Origin: Micromonospora profundi
GTDB lineage: Bacteria > Actinomycetota > Actinomycetes > Mycobacteriales > Micromonosporaceae
NCBI RefSeq assembly: GCF_011927785.1
Contig: NZ_JAATJK010000001.1
Location: forward strand, 6,047,001-6,111,000
Direction of reading: 5' to 3'
DNA: 64,000 bases
The notes below the pieces were generated by a model that was not told where the DNA came from, did no database searches, and saw only the letters and a list, made by a program, of their open reading frames with translations. Position numbers and translations under genes: made by a program. This document shows, one piece after another, positions 41,997 to 49,293 of the stretch. Within the stretch, counting starts at the first letter, position 1; the number at the start of each line of letters is the position of its first letter.

Positions 41997-42908
41997 GTGA
42001 GCGAGTCCCCACCGACCACCCCGGTCTGCTACCGGCACCCCGGTCGGGAGACCTACGTCCGGTGCACCCGCTGCGACCGGCCGATCTGCCCGGACTGCAT
42101 GCGGGACGCGTCCGTCGGGCACCAGTGCCCGGAGTGCGTCAACGAGGGACGTCGTAGTGTCCGGCCGGCGCGTACCGCCTTCGGTGGTGGTGCGGCCGGC
42201 CGGCACGGCTACGTCACCAAGGCGCTCATCGCGCTGAACGTGCTGTTCATGGTGCTCTCCATCGCCTCCGACCGGGGTGGAGACGCGGCAGTGGGCGGCT
42301 CCGGCTTTGGCGGTCTGATGGGCGGCAGCACGCCGCTTACCAACTGGGGTTCGGTGCTCGGGCTGGCGGTCTTCCCCGACGGCACGCTCGGGGGCATCGC
42401 CGACGGCCAGTGGTACCGGCTGGTCACCGCGATGTTCCTGCACTACGGCGTGATCCACCTGCTGCTCAACATGTGGGCGCTCTGGGTGCTCGGCCGTTCG
42501 CTGGAGGCCAACCTGGGGCGGGCCCGTTTCGCTGCGCTCTATCTGATCGCGGGTCTCGGCGGTAACGTCGCCGCCTACCTGTTCAGCGCACAGAACTCGG
42601 CCACCGCCGGTGCGTCCACCGCCGTCTTCGGTCTCTTCGCCGCGCTGATCATCATCGAGCGCAAGCTGGGCCGTGACATCTCCCAGGTGATCCCGATCCT
42701 GGTGATCAACCTGGTGTTCACGTTGACAGTGCCGGGCATCTCGATCCCCGGACACCTGGGCGGCCTCGCGGTCGGTGCCGCGATGGCCCTGGTTCTCGCC
42801 TACGCGCCCCGGGGCCGGCGCACGCTGGTGCAGGTCGGCGGCGCTGCGGTGATCCTGCTCATCCTGCTGGCCCTTGTCCTGTTCCGCACCGCGCAACTGT
42901 TGGGCTGA
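41997..42908 (+). CDS. Rhomboid-family intramembrane serine protease with N-terminal zinc finger
   Basis: A 303-residue membrane protease. An N-terminal B-box-like zinc finger holds CYRH, CTRCDRPIC, CMRD and CPEC, followed by about six helices. The catalytic serine lies in AGASTAVFG and the catalytic histidine in ISIPGHLGGLAVG; HLLLNMWALWVLG in helix 2 carries the oxyanion-site histidine and asparagine. It cleaves within the membrane. The zinc finger is common in actinobacterial rhomboids and might bind a partner. The GTG at 41997 has GGAGGG upstream. Confidence 0.92.
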   Translation: MSESPPTTPVCYRHPGRETYVRCTRCDRPICPDCMRDASVGHQCPECVNEGRRSVRPARTAFGGGAAGRHGYVTKALIALNVLFMVLSIASDRGGDAAVGGSGFGGLMGGSTPLTNWGSVLGLAVFPDGTLGGIADGQWYRLVTAMFLHYGVIHLLLNMWALWVLGRSLEANLGRARFAALYLIAGLGGNVAAYLFSAQNSATAGASTAVFGLFAALIIIERKLGRDISQVIPILVINLVFTLTVPGISIPGHLGGLAVGAAMALVLAYAPRGRRTLVQVGGAAVILLILLALVLFRTAQLLG

Positions 42909-42956
42909 CCGCCGGCTGTCCGGTCGTGTGGGCTGACCGCAGGTTATCCGGTCGCG
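42901..42956. repeat. 28-bp imperfect tandem duplication across a gene end
   Basis: Units 42901-42928 and 42929-42956 match at 24 of 28 positions. The first holds the stop codon of the rhomboid gene; the second covers the stop codon of the convergent PH-domain gene (TAA at 42944-42946 on the minus strand). It looks like a small duplication at a gene end. Confidence 0.7.
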
Positions 42957-43378
42957 CCCGGACGGGCGGCGTGCAGCTCGGCGGCCACGTCCTCGGGCAT
43001 GGTGCCCAGGTCGTAGCGACCGAAGAGGTGCAGCGACTCGCCCGCGTCGATCTCCAGCATCTCGGTGGTCAGCCCCAACCGGGGTCGACGGTCCACGGTG
43101 ATCGCCTCGATCGCCGGCCAGGGCAGCATCCGCCGGCCAGCGAATCCGTGGATGACGGTGACCCCCTCCGGGTCGACCGCCAACCGGACCGGCGCGATCA
43201 GATCGCGTACCGCCCAGCCCGCCAGCGCGACGGCCGCCAGGCAGGCGAGGACCAGCCGTACCGTGTCGCCGTCGGCAAAGAGCAGCCCGAGCGCGACGAG
43301 CGCAGCCGCGCCGGCCAGCTTCGCCGCCGGCAGACTCGCGGGCACCCGCCACTGTCGGGCCGGGGAGATCTCATCCAT
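42944..43378 (-). CDS. Bacterial PH-domain protein
   Basis: A 144-residue protein with two N-terminal membrane helices (about 18-45) and a cytoplasmic bPH_6-type PH domain: RLAVDPEGVTVIHGFAGRRM then LPWPAIEAITVDRRPRLGL, then GESLHLFGRYDLG. The fold in actinobacteria is common in small membrane proteins of unknown role. The ATG at 43378 gives a tidy start; a GTG at 43414 would add 12 residues, so the start is uncertain. It is convergent with the rhomboid and divergent from the thiolase. Confidence 0.7.
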   Translation of the reverse strand: MDEISPARQWRVPASLPAAKLAGAAALVALGLLFADGDTVRLVLACLAAVALAGWAVRDLIAPVRLAVDPEGVTVIHGFAGRRMLPWPAIEAITVDRRPRLGLTTEMLEIDAGESLHLFGRYDLGTMPEDVAAELHAARPGATG

Positions 43379-43457
43379 CCGCCCAGCATGCCCGCGGGCG
43401 GACGACCGGTCCACCGACGACGTAGGATCGGGTCAGTCAGGTTACCGGGGAGTAAAC

Positions 43458-44630
43458 ATGAGTGACGCGGTCATCGTCGGCGCGGTACGCACCCCGGTCG
43501 GGCGGCGCAAGGGCAGCCTCGCCGGTGTCCACCCGGTCGACCTCTCGGCGCACGTGCTGCGCGCCCTCGCCGAGCGCACCGGGCTCGACCCGGCGCAGGT
43601 CGACGACGTCTTCTGGGGCTGTGTGTCCCAGGTCGGCGAGCAGTCGTGGAACATCGCCCGCAACGCGGTGCTCGCCGCCGGCTGGCCCGAGTCGGTGCCC
43701 GGCACCACGCTCGACAGGCAGTGCGGCTCCAGCCAGCAGGCACTGCACTTCGCCGCCGCGACAGTCCTCTCCGGCCAGGCCGACCTGGTGGTCGCCGGCG
43801 GGGTGGAGTCGATGACCCGTGTGCCGATGGGTTCCAGTGTGGGCGGCGGCATGCCGTTCAGCGACCAACTCCGGTCCCGCTACCGGGGCGTCGAGGGCTT
43901 CGCCGACGACGAGCCGCTGCCGTTCAACCAGGGCGTCGGCGCCGAGCTGATCGCCCGGCGGTGGCGTCTGTCGCGTACCCAGCTCGACGAGTTCGCGCTG
44001 GCCAGCCACGAGAAGGCAGCCGCCGCGCAGGACGCCGGGGCGTTCGACCCGGAGTTGACGCCCGTGCCGCTCGCCGACGGCGGCAAGTTCGCGGCCGACG
44101 AGGGCATCCGCCGGACCACCTCCCTGGAGAAGCTCGGTGAGCTGGCCACCCCGTTCCGCGCCGACGGCGTGGTGACCGCCGGCTCCGCGTCCCAGATCTC
44201 CGACGGCGCCGCCGCGCTCGCAGTGACCACCTCCGACTGGGCCAGCCGGCACGGCCTGCGCCCACTGGCACGGATCCACACCGCAGTCGTCGCCGCCGAC
44301 GACCCGGTCACAATGCTCACCGCGCCCATCCCGGCCACCGCGAAGGCACTGCGCCGCGCGGGGCTGGGCATCGAGGAGATCGGGGTGTACGAGGTGAACG
44401 AGGCGTTCGCCCCGGTGCCGCTGGCGTGGCTGGCGGAGACCGAGGCCGACCCGGAGCGGCTCAACCCGCGCGGCGGCGCTATCGCCCTCGGTCACCCGCT
44501 CGGCGGTTCCGGTGCCCGGATCATGACCACGATGCTCCAGCACATGCGGGACAACGGGATCCGCTATGGCCTCCAGACCATGTGCGAGGGCGGCGGCATG
44601 GCCAACGCCACGATCGTCGAGCTGGTCTGA
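43458..44630 (+). CDS. Acetyl-CoA acetyltransferase (thiolase)
   Basis: A 390-residue thiolase. The nucleophile cysteine lies in TLDRQCGSSQQALHFAAATV, the catalytic histidine in GGAIALGHPLGGSGARI, and the second cysteine in TMCEGGGMANATIVE; VYEVNEAFAPVPLAWL is the NEAF motif. It either joins two acetyl-CoA molecules or degrades 3-ketoacyl-CoA. No other fatty acid gene is adjacent. A TAGGAT (43423-43428) may be its -10 box. The ATG at 43458 begins the conserved N-terminus SDAVIVGAVRTPVGR. Confidence 0.93.
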   Translation: MSDAVIVGAVRTPVGRRKGSLAGVHPVDLSAHVLRALAERTGLDPAQVDDVFWGCVSQVGEQSWNIARNAVLAAGWPESVPGTTLDRQCGSSQQALHFAAATVLSGQADLVVAGGVESMTRVPMGSSVGGGMPFSDQLRSRYRGVEGFADDEPLPFNQGVGAELIARRWRLSRTQLDEFALASHEKAAAAQDAGAFDPELTPVPLADGGKFAADEGIRRTTSLEKLGELATPFRADGVVTAGSASQISDGAAALAVTTSDWASRHGLRPLARIHTAVVAADDPVTMLTAPIPATAKALRRAGLGIEEIGVYEVNEAFAPVPLAWLAETEADPERLNPRGGAIALGHPLGGSGARIMTTMLQHMRDNGIRYGLQTMCEGGGMANATIVELV

Positions 44631-44714
44631 TCCCGAGCCCCTCTGCGACTGGCGAACTGTCGCGGCGCGCCGCCACTGAAAAGGCATGGCACGGAAGGGG
44701 CAACCGACCCTAGG

Positions 44715-45737
44715 GTGCCCACCGTGGAGACGATCGCCGGTGAGCGTGCCCCCGACTGGTCCAGCGAGCAGTGGCAGACGCGGGCTCGCGGCTGGGTCGA
44801 CGAGCAGCTCGCGGCAGCCGGCCGGCGGATCACCGGGGCTGTGGAGCCCCGGGTCCGTCCGTGGTCGCTCGTCTGGCGGGTGCCCACCGACGGCGGGCCG
44901 GTCTGGTTCAAGGCAAACAACCAGGGCACCGTGCACGAGGCCGTCCTGATCGCGACGCTGGCCGAGCTGACCCCCGACCGGGTGCTGACACCGATCGCCG
45001 TGGACCCGCAGCAGGGCTGGTCACTGCTGCCCGACGGCGGGGAGTCGCTGCGTGACGTGCTGGGCCGAGATCCGGACCTGGCGCACTGGGAACGGGCGCT
45101 GCCCGGGTACGCCGCACTCCAGCTCGCCACCGCGCCACGCGCCGACGAGCTGGTCGCCCTCGGGGTGCCGGACCACCGCCCCGAGGTGCTGGCCGGGTTG
45201 CTCGCCGACCTGCTGGAAGACCGTGAGTCGCTGCGGATCGGCGCCGAGGACGGGCTCGACCCGGAGACGTACGAGCGGCTGCGGGCAGAGGTTCCGGCGT
45301 ACGCCGAGCGCTGTCGCCGGCTCGCCGACCTCGGCATCGCGTCCACCATCCAGCATGACGACCTGCACGACGGCAACGTCTTCGCCGGCCCGGACGGGTA
45401 CCGGTACTTCGACTGGGGCGACGCCTCGGTGGCGCACCCGTTCGGCACGCTGCTCGTGACAGTGCGCTCCATCCGGTACGCCGCCGAACTGGCTGCCGAC
45501 GACGCCGCGCTGGTCCGACTTCGCGACAGTTATCTGGAGGCGTGGACCGACAGGTACGACCGCCGGACACTTGTCGAGGCAGCCGACCTGGCGATGAACC
45601 TGGGCGCGGTGAGTCGCTCACTGTCCTGGCGGCGAGCCCTGGACACCGTCGACCCGGCACGCGCCGAGTACGCCGAGGCGGTGCCCGGTTGGCTCGCCGA
45701 GCTGTTCGCCGCCGCCCCGTTGCAGCCCGACTCCTGA
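44715..45737 (+). CDS. Phosphotransferase of the APH/choline-kinase fold
   Basis: A 340-residue soluble kinase-like protein. The catalytic loop IQHDDLHDGNVFAGP carries the aspartate and asparagine, and YFDWGDASVAHPFGTLL holds the metal-binding DFG-like aspartate. The lysine region is less clear (VWFKANNQGTVHEA). The family includes aminoglycoside and homoserine kinases, but the sequence is not close to known resistance enzymes. The small substrate is unknown. GTG at 44715 or 44724 is the start. A 110-bp gap with a Crp-type motif follows the gene. Confidence 0.8.
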   Translation: MPTVETIAGERAPDWSSEQWQTRARGWVDEQLAAAGRRITGAVEPRVRPWSLVWRVPTDGGPVWFKANNQGTVHEAVLIATLAELTPDRVLTPIAVDPQQGWSLLPDGGESLRDVLGRDPDLAHWERALPGYAALQLATAPRADELVALGVPDHRPEVLAGLLADLLEDRESLRIGAEDGLDPETYERLRAEVPAYAERCRRLADLGIASTIQHDDLHDGNVFAGPDGYRYFDWGDASVAHPFGTLLVTVRSIRYAAELAADDAALVRLRDSYLEAWTDRYDRRTLVEAADLAMNLGAVSRSLSWRRALDTVDPARAEYAEAVPGWLAELFAAAPLQPDS

Positions 45738-45806
45738 CCAAGATCCGTCCCCGTCGGAAGTCGGACATGCAGTGCGACGGGCGGCGTGGAACTTCCAAAA
45801 AGCGCC

Positions 45807-45820
45807 GTGACCCGCGTCAC
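45807..45820. promoter_or_regulatory. Crp/GlxR-type binding site candidate
   Basis: GTGACCCGCGTCAC fits GTGA-N6-TCAC exactly and lies 28 bp upstream of the start of the 45848 gene. It is the second such site in the window and both lie in intergenic DNA. Binding is inferred. Confidence 0.4.
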
Positions 45821-45847
45821 CCCTGCCGGGGGGTCGTTGGGCAGGTC

Positions 45848-46360
45848 ATGGACGTCTTCTCCCGAACGTTCCTCCCGGCCGCTGCCGAGGCTGGCCTGGC
45901 CGTGCAGACCGTGAGCCGGCACATGCCGGTGTTCCGGCGCTGCGTCGGCTCCGGTGACGCGACAATCCTGGTCACCCGTTGCAGCCGCCCCGACCGCCCG
46001 GTCACCGGCGACTACCTACTCCTGCTCACCCACCGCCGGCTGGTGGTGACCCAGCAGACGCGGCTGCTGCACCGGCTGCGCCTGCACCTCAACACCGAGC
46101 TGCGCGAGCTGAGCAACGTCACCTGGAGCCCTGATCCGCGGCTGCACTCGGTCGAGCTGGCCGCCACAGCGATCGACGGGATACGTGAGCGGTTCCTGAT
46201 CCGCACCACCCACCCCAAGCAGGTGTGGCAGATGGACGCCCTGCTCAACCACGCGTTCCGTACCCGACTGCGGACGCCCCGCGAGCGGATCGTCGCCACC
46301 ATCGGCGACGCACCGGCGCCCGTACTACCGAGCGTGTTCCGCCCCGCCGTGGCGCGCTGA
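45848..46360 (+). CDS. Uncharacterised PH-like domain protein
   Basis: A 170-residue soluble protein that I cannot name. The core GDYLLLLTHRRLVVTQQTRL, followed by ELRELSNVTWSPDPRLHS and a beta-rich RFLIRTTHPKQVWQM region, reads like the seven-strand fold with C-terminal helix of bacterial PH domains. The C-terminal tail is basic. It is not part of an obvious operon but stands 73 bp upstream of the two-component genes on the same strand. The ATG at 45848 has a weak site upstream. Confidence 0.45.
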   Translation: MDVFSRTFLPAAAEAGLAVQTVSRHMPVFRRCVGSGDATILVTRCSRPDRPVTGDYLLLLTHRRLVVTQQTRLLHRLRLHLNTELRELSNVTWSPDPRLHSVELAATAIDGIRERFLIRTTHPKQVWQMDALLNHAFRTRLRTPRERIVATIGDAPAPVLPSVFRPAVAR

Positions 46361-46370
46361 CGGCACGCGC

Positions 46371-46388
46371 CTTTACCGAACCCGAACA
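46371..46388 (+). promoter_or_regulatory. Box shared with the DUF5666 promoter region, candidate regulator site
   Basis: CTTTACCGAACCCGAACA contains two direct CCGAAC copies and lies 45 bp before the OmpR-type regulator gene. A near-identical 18-mer (15 of 18 matches) lies at 48570-48587 before the lipoprotein gene. OmpR-type regulators bind such direct repeats, so this may be an autoregulatory site. Confidence 0.5.
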
Positions 46389-46432
46389 CGCGTCGATCGC
46401 GCCGGGACCGCCCGGTCGGCAATCATGGGCCG

Positions 46433-47122
46433 GTGACCGCCGAAACGTCGTACCGCGGGCTCGTCCTCGTGGTCGAGGACGAGCCGGCCATCGCCGACCT
46501 CGTGCGGCTCTATCTCACCCGCGACGGGTTCGGCGTGCAGATGGAACGTGACGGCGAGGCGGGCCTGAGCGCCGCCCGCCGACTGCGCCCGGTGGTCTGC
46601 GTCCTGGACATCGCACTGCCCGGCCTGCCCGGCACCGAGATCTGCCGGCGGCTGCGCGAGGCTGGCGACTGGACGCCCGTCATCTTCCTCACCGCCCGTG
46701 ACGACGAGGTGGATCGGATCGTCGGCCTGGAGTTGGGCGCCGACGACTACGTCACCAAGCCGTTCAGCCCGCGCGAACTTGTCGCCCGGGTGCGTGCCGT
46801 GCTGCGCCGCGCCGCAGGCCCCGACGGGGCGGAGCAGCCACGCGCCGTCGGCGCGGTGACGCTCGACCCGGCCCGCCGGACCGTCACCGCGGCGGGCGCC
46901 CCGGTGCAGCTCACCTCCACCGAGTTCGACCTGCTGGCGCACCTCATGGCCCGACCGGGGCGGGTGTTCAGCCGGGAGGAGTTGCTGGCCGGGGTGTGGG
47001 GCTACGCCGCGCACGCTGGCACCCGCACCGTCGACGTGCACGTCGCCCAGGTGCGGGCGAAGCTCGGCCCGGCAAGTGTCATCCGCACCCACCGGGGTGT
47101 GGGGTACGCCGTCGATGCCTGA
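46433..47122 (+). CDS. OmpR-family response regulator
   Basis: A 229-residue regulator. The receiver has VEDEPAIADLVRLYL, phosphoacceptor VCVLDIALPGLPGTE, FLTARDD and YVTKPFSPRELVARV, followed by a winged-helix DNA-binding domain (VQLTSTEFDLLAHLMARPG, RTVDVHVAQVRAKLG). It overlaps its sensor kinase gene by 8 bp. It likely controls its own operon and the DUF5666 gene downstream through the shared CCGAAC box. Confidence 0.92.
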   Translation: MTAETSYRGLVLVVEDEPAIADLVRLYLTRDGFGVQMERDGEAGLSAARRLRPVVCVLDIALPGLPGTEICRRLREAGDWTPVIFLTARDDEVDRIVGLELGADDYVTKPFSPRELVARVRAVLRRAAGPDGAEQPRAVGAVTLDPARRTVTAAGAPVQLTSTEFDLLAHLMARPGRVFSREELLAGVWGYAAHAGTRTVDVHVAQVRAKLGPASVIRTHRGVGYAVDA

Positions 47123-48596
47123 CCACCCCGTACCGCGACAGCCCGCGCGCACCGAAGCGCAGGCCGGGGCGCTGCCTGTGGTCGCCGTTCCACCGCCGGC
47201 AGCACCTCGACGCCGCCGGTTCGGCGAGACGCTCACCGCCCGCGCTGTGCTCGTCACCTGCACTGTGGCGCTGGTGTCGGTGCTTGTCACCGCCATCGTC
47301 GCGGTGCCGCTGGCGATCCGCGGCGCGGAGCGGCGCGAGCAGGAGGCGCTCGCCGCGCAGGCACGGCTCGCCGCCGAGGTGCTGCGCACACGGTTGGACC
47401 GGGGTCGCACCGCCGACGAGGAACGGCTCATCCGGCAACTGCGCAGCCAGGGCATCGACGCGTACCTGATCAGGGGCGGGACCGCCGACCGGGCGGGCCT
47501 GCCGCCCCGCGTGGTGCAGCGGGTCGGACAGGGCCGCAACGTGTCGGCGCGCCGCCCGGTCGACGGCCGCCGTGCTCTCGTCGAGGGCCGGGCTCTGCCC
47601 GGCGGCAACGGGGTGGTGCTCTCCCGCGCCTCGTCGCCGGGGCTGTGGCGGCAGGTACTGCTCAGCCTCTGGCTGCCGCTGCTGGCAGGGCTGGCCGCCG
47701 GCGTGGTGGCCGGGCTGCTGCTGGCCCGCCGCCTGGCCCGGCCGATCCGGGTCGCCGCGACCGCCGCGGCTCGGCTGCGCGCCGGGGACCGCGCCGTACG
47801 GGTGCCGGTCGAGCCACCGGACGAGGTCGCCGACCTTGCGGAGGCGTTGAACGGGCTGGCCGCCGCGCTGACCACCAGCGAGGGGAGGCAGCGGGAGTTC
47901 CTGCTCTCCGTCTCGCACGAACTGCGGACCCCGCTGACAGCGATCCGTGGGTACGCCGAGGCGCTGGCCGACGGGGTGATCGAGGCGGACGGCACGGCTG
48001 CCGCCGGCCGGACGATGCTCGCCGAATCGCAGCACCTCGACCGGCTGATCGGTGACCTGCTGGCGTTGGCCCGGCTGGAAGCCGCCGACTTCCCCCTCGA
48101 ACCGGCGCCGGTGGACCTGACCCGTCTCGCCGCCGACGCCGAGCCCACCTGGTCGGGCCGGTGCGCGGCGGTGGGAGTGTCGTTCCGGGTGGAGAGCCCC
48201 GACCGGCCGGTCCCGGCGTACACCGATCCGGGTCGGATCCGGCAGGTGGTGGACGGGCTGCTGGAGAACGCGCTGCGGGTCGTACCCCCGGGAGCGCCTG
48301 TGGTGCTCGCGGTCCGGCAGGCGGGCGCGGACCCGGCTGCCGGCGGGGTCCTGGAGGTCCGCGACGGCGGGCCGGGCCTCACCGACGACGACCTGGCTGT
48401 GGCGTTCGAGCGGGGAGCGTTGCACGAGCGCTACCGGGGGGTGCGCAAGGTGGGCAGCGGTCTGGGGCTGGCGCTGGCTGCCGGGCTGGTCCGTCGGCTC
48501 GGTGGAGACATCACCGCGGGTCACGCGCCGGAGGGCGGTGCCGCGTTCACGGTCCGGCTGCCAAGTGATCCTTACCGGATCCGAACATCGGCCTGA
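47115..48596 (+). CDS. Two-component sensor histidine kinase
   Basis: A 493-residue kinase with an N-terminal helix (about 40-70), a 110-residue outside sensor region, a second helix (about 180-200), a HAMP domain (ARLRAGDRAVRVPVEPPDE), HisKA with SHELRTPLTAIRGYAEALA, and HATPase with LLENALRVVPPG, VRDGGPGL and GSGLGLALAAGLVRRL. It senses an extracytoplasmic signal and phosphorylates the regulator encoded just upstream. The ATG at 47115 is coupled to the regulator stop. Downstream comes a lipoprotein that may be its target or accessory. Confidence 0.9.
   Translation: MPDHPVPRQPARTEAQAGALPVVAVPPPAAPRRRRFGETLTARAVLVTCTVALVSVLVTAIVAVPLAIRGAERREQEALAAQARLAAEVLRTRLDRGRTADEERLIRQLRSQGIDAYLIRGGTADRAGLPPRVVQRVGQGRNVSARRPVDGRRALVEGRALPGGNGVVLSRASSPGLWRQVLLSLWLPLLAGLAAGVVAGLLLARRLARPIRVAATAAARLRAGDRAVRVPVEPPDEVADLAEALNGLAAALTTSEGRQREFLLSVSHELRTPLTAIRGYAEALADGVIEADGTAAAGRTMLAESQHLDRLIGDLLALARLEAADFPLEPAPVDLTRLAADAEPTWSGRCAAVGVSFRVESPDRPVPAYTDPGRIRQVVDGLLENALRVVPPGAPVVLAVRQAGADPAAGGVLEVRDGGPGLTDDDLAVAFERGALHERYRGVRKVGSGLGLALAAGLVRRLGGDITAGHAPEGGAAFTVRLPSDPYRIRTSA
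48570..48587 (+). promoter_or_regulatory. Second copy of the CCGAAC-type box
   Basis: CCTTACCGGATCCGAACA matches the box at 46371-46388 in 15 of 18 positions and lies 66 bp upstream of the DUF5666 lipoprotein gene, partly inside the end of the kinase gene. Together the two suggest a small regulon under one OmpR-type regulator. Confidence 0.5.
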
Positions 48597-48652
48597 CGTT
48601 GCGCTCGTCATCGCCGGGCAGGCTGAGGGCTCCACTGACGAGAGGGAACGCC

Positions 48653-49240
48653 ATGCCACGTTGGGGACTCGCCACCGCCACCACGTCACTGCTCGCAGCT
48701 GTGGCACTCGGCGCCAGCGGCTGCGGAGCGGCCGAGGTGGCCAGCCCACCGGCCCGGGACGCCGCCGTCGAGGTCGCCGCCGCGCTGGGCGTGGAGGGTC
48801 AGGCGCTCACCGCGATGGGCTTCGACGCCGATGACCTGGACACGCAACCGGTCGCCGCGCCGGCCAGCCCGTCTCCCACCACTGCGGAGAAGGCCAGGCC
48901 GAAGCGCGGTGAGGAGTGGCGTCAGCGCCGCCAGGCCCGGGTGCTGCTGCGCAAGAACACCCTGCACGGGGAGGCCGTCGTGCAGACGAAGGACGGCGGT
49001 ACGCGGACCGTCGCCGTGCAGCGCGGCGAGGTCACGGCGATCGACGGCAACTCGATGACGGTCAAGTCCACCGATGGCTTCACGATGACCTGGACCTTCG
49101 GTGAGGACCTGCGGGTCGTGCAGCGGCGCACCACGGTGCAGCCCAGCGAGGTGAAGGTCGGCGCGAAGCTCGGTGTCGCTGGCGCGAAGGACGGTGACAA
49201 GGGAGTCGCCAGGCTCATCCTCATCCCCCGCACCAAGTGA
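48653..49240 (+). CDS. DUF5666-like secreted lipoprotein
   Basis: A 195-residue protein with a signal peptide and lipobox LGASGCG (modified cysteine at about residue 24), then a linker and a C-terminal DUF5666-type OB-like domain: HGEAVVQTKDGGTRTVAVQR then GEVTAIDGNSMTVKSTDGFT, then VKVGAKLGVAGAKDGDKGVA. DUF5666 proteins are mostly uncharacterised surface proteins. It follows a two-component pair and carries the regulator box in front, so it is probably under its control. The stop lies at the edge of a perfect repeat hairpin. Confidence 0.7.
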   Translation: MPRWGLATATTSLLAAVALGASGCGAAEVASPPARDAAVEVAAALGVEGQALTAMGFDADDLDTQPVAAPASPSPTTAEKARPKRGEEWRQRRQARVLLRKNTLHGEAVVQTKDGGTRTVAVQRGEVTAIDGNSMTVKSTDGFTMTWTFGEDLRVVQRRTTVQPSEVKVGAKLGVAGAKDGDKGVARLILIPRTK

Positions 49241-49292
49241 AAGGAAGGGCCCCTTCTTATCGCCTCGGCGATAAGAAGGGGCCCTTCCTTTC
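49239..49292. repeat. AAGGAAGGGGCCCCTT-type palindrome, copy 4 (perfect 26-bp arms)
   Basis: Arms 49239-49264 and 49267-49292 are exact reverse complements with a two-base loop. It separates the convergent DUF5666 and SGNH genes and begins inside the DUF5666 stop codon, two bases before the SGNH stop. It is a clear two-way terminator candidate. Confidence 0.9.
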
Positions 49293-49293
49293 G

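Noticed and set aside
44715..45737. Aminoglycoside resistance kinase
   Set aside because: Only the common APH fold motifs are present; there is no closeness to known resistance enzymes and no mobile context.
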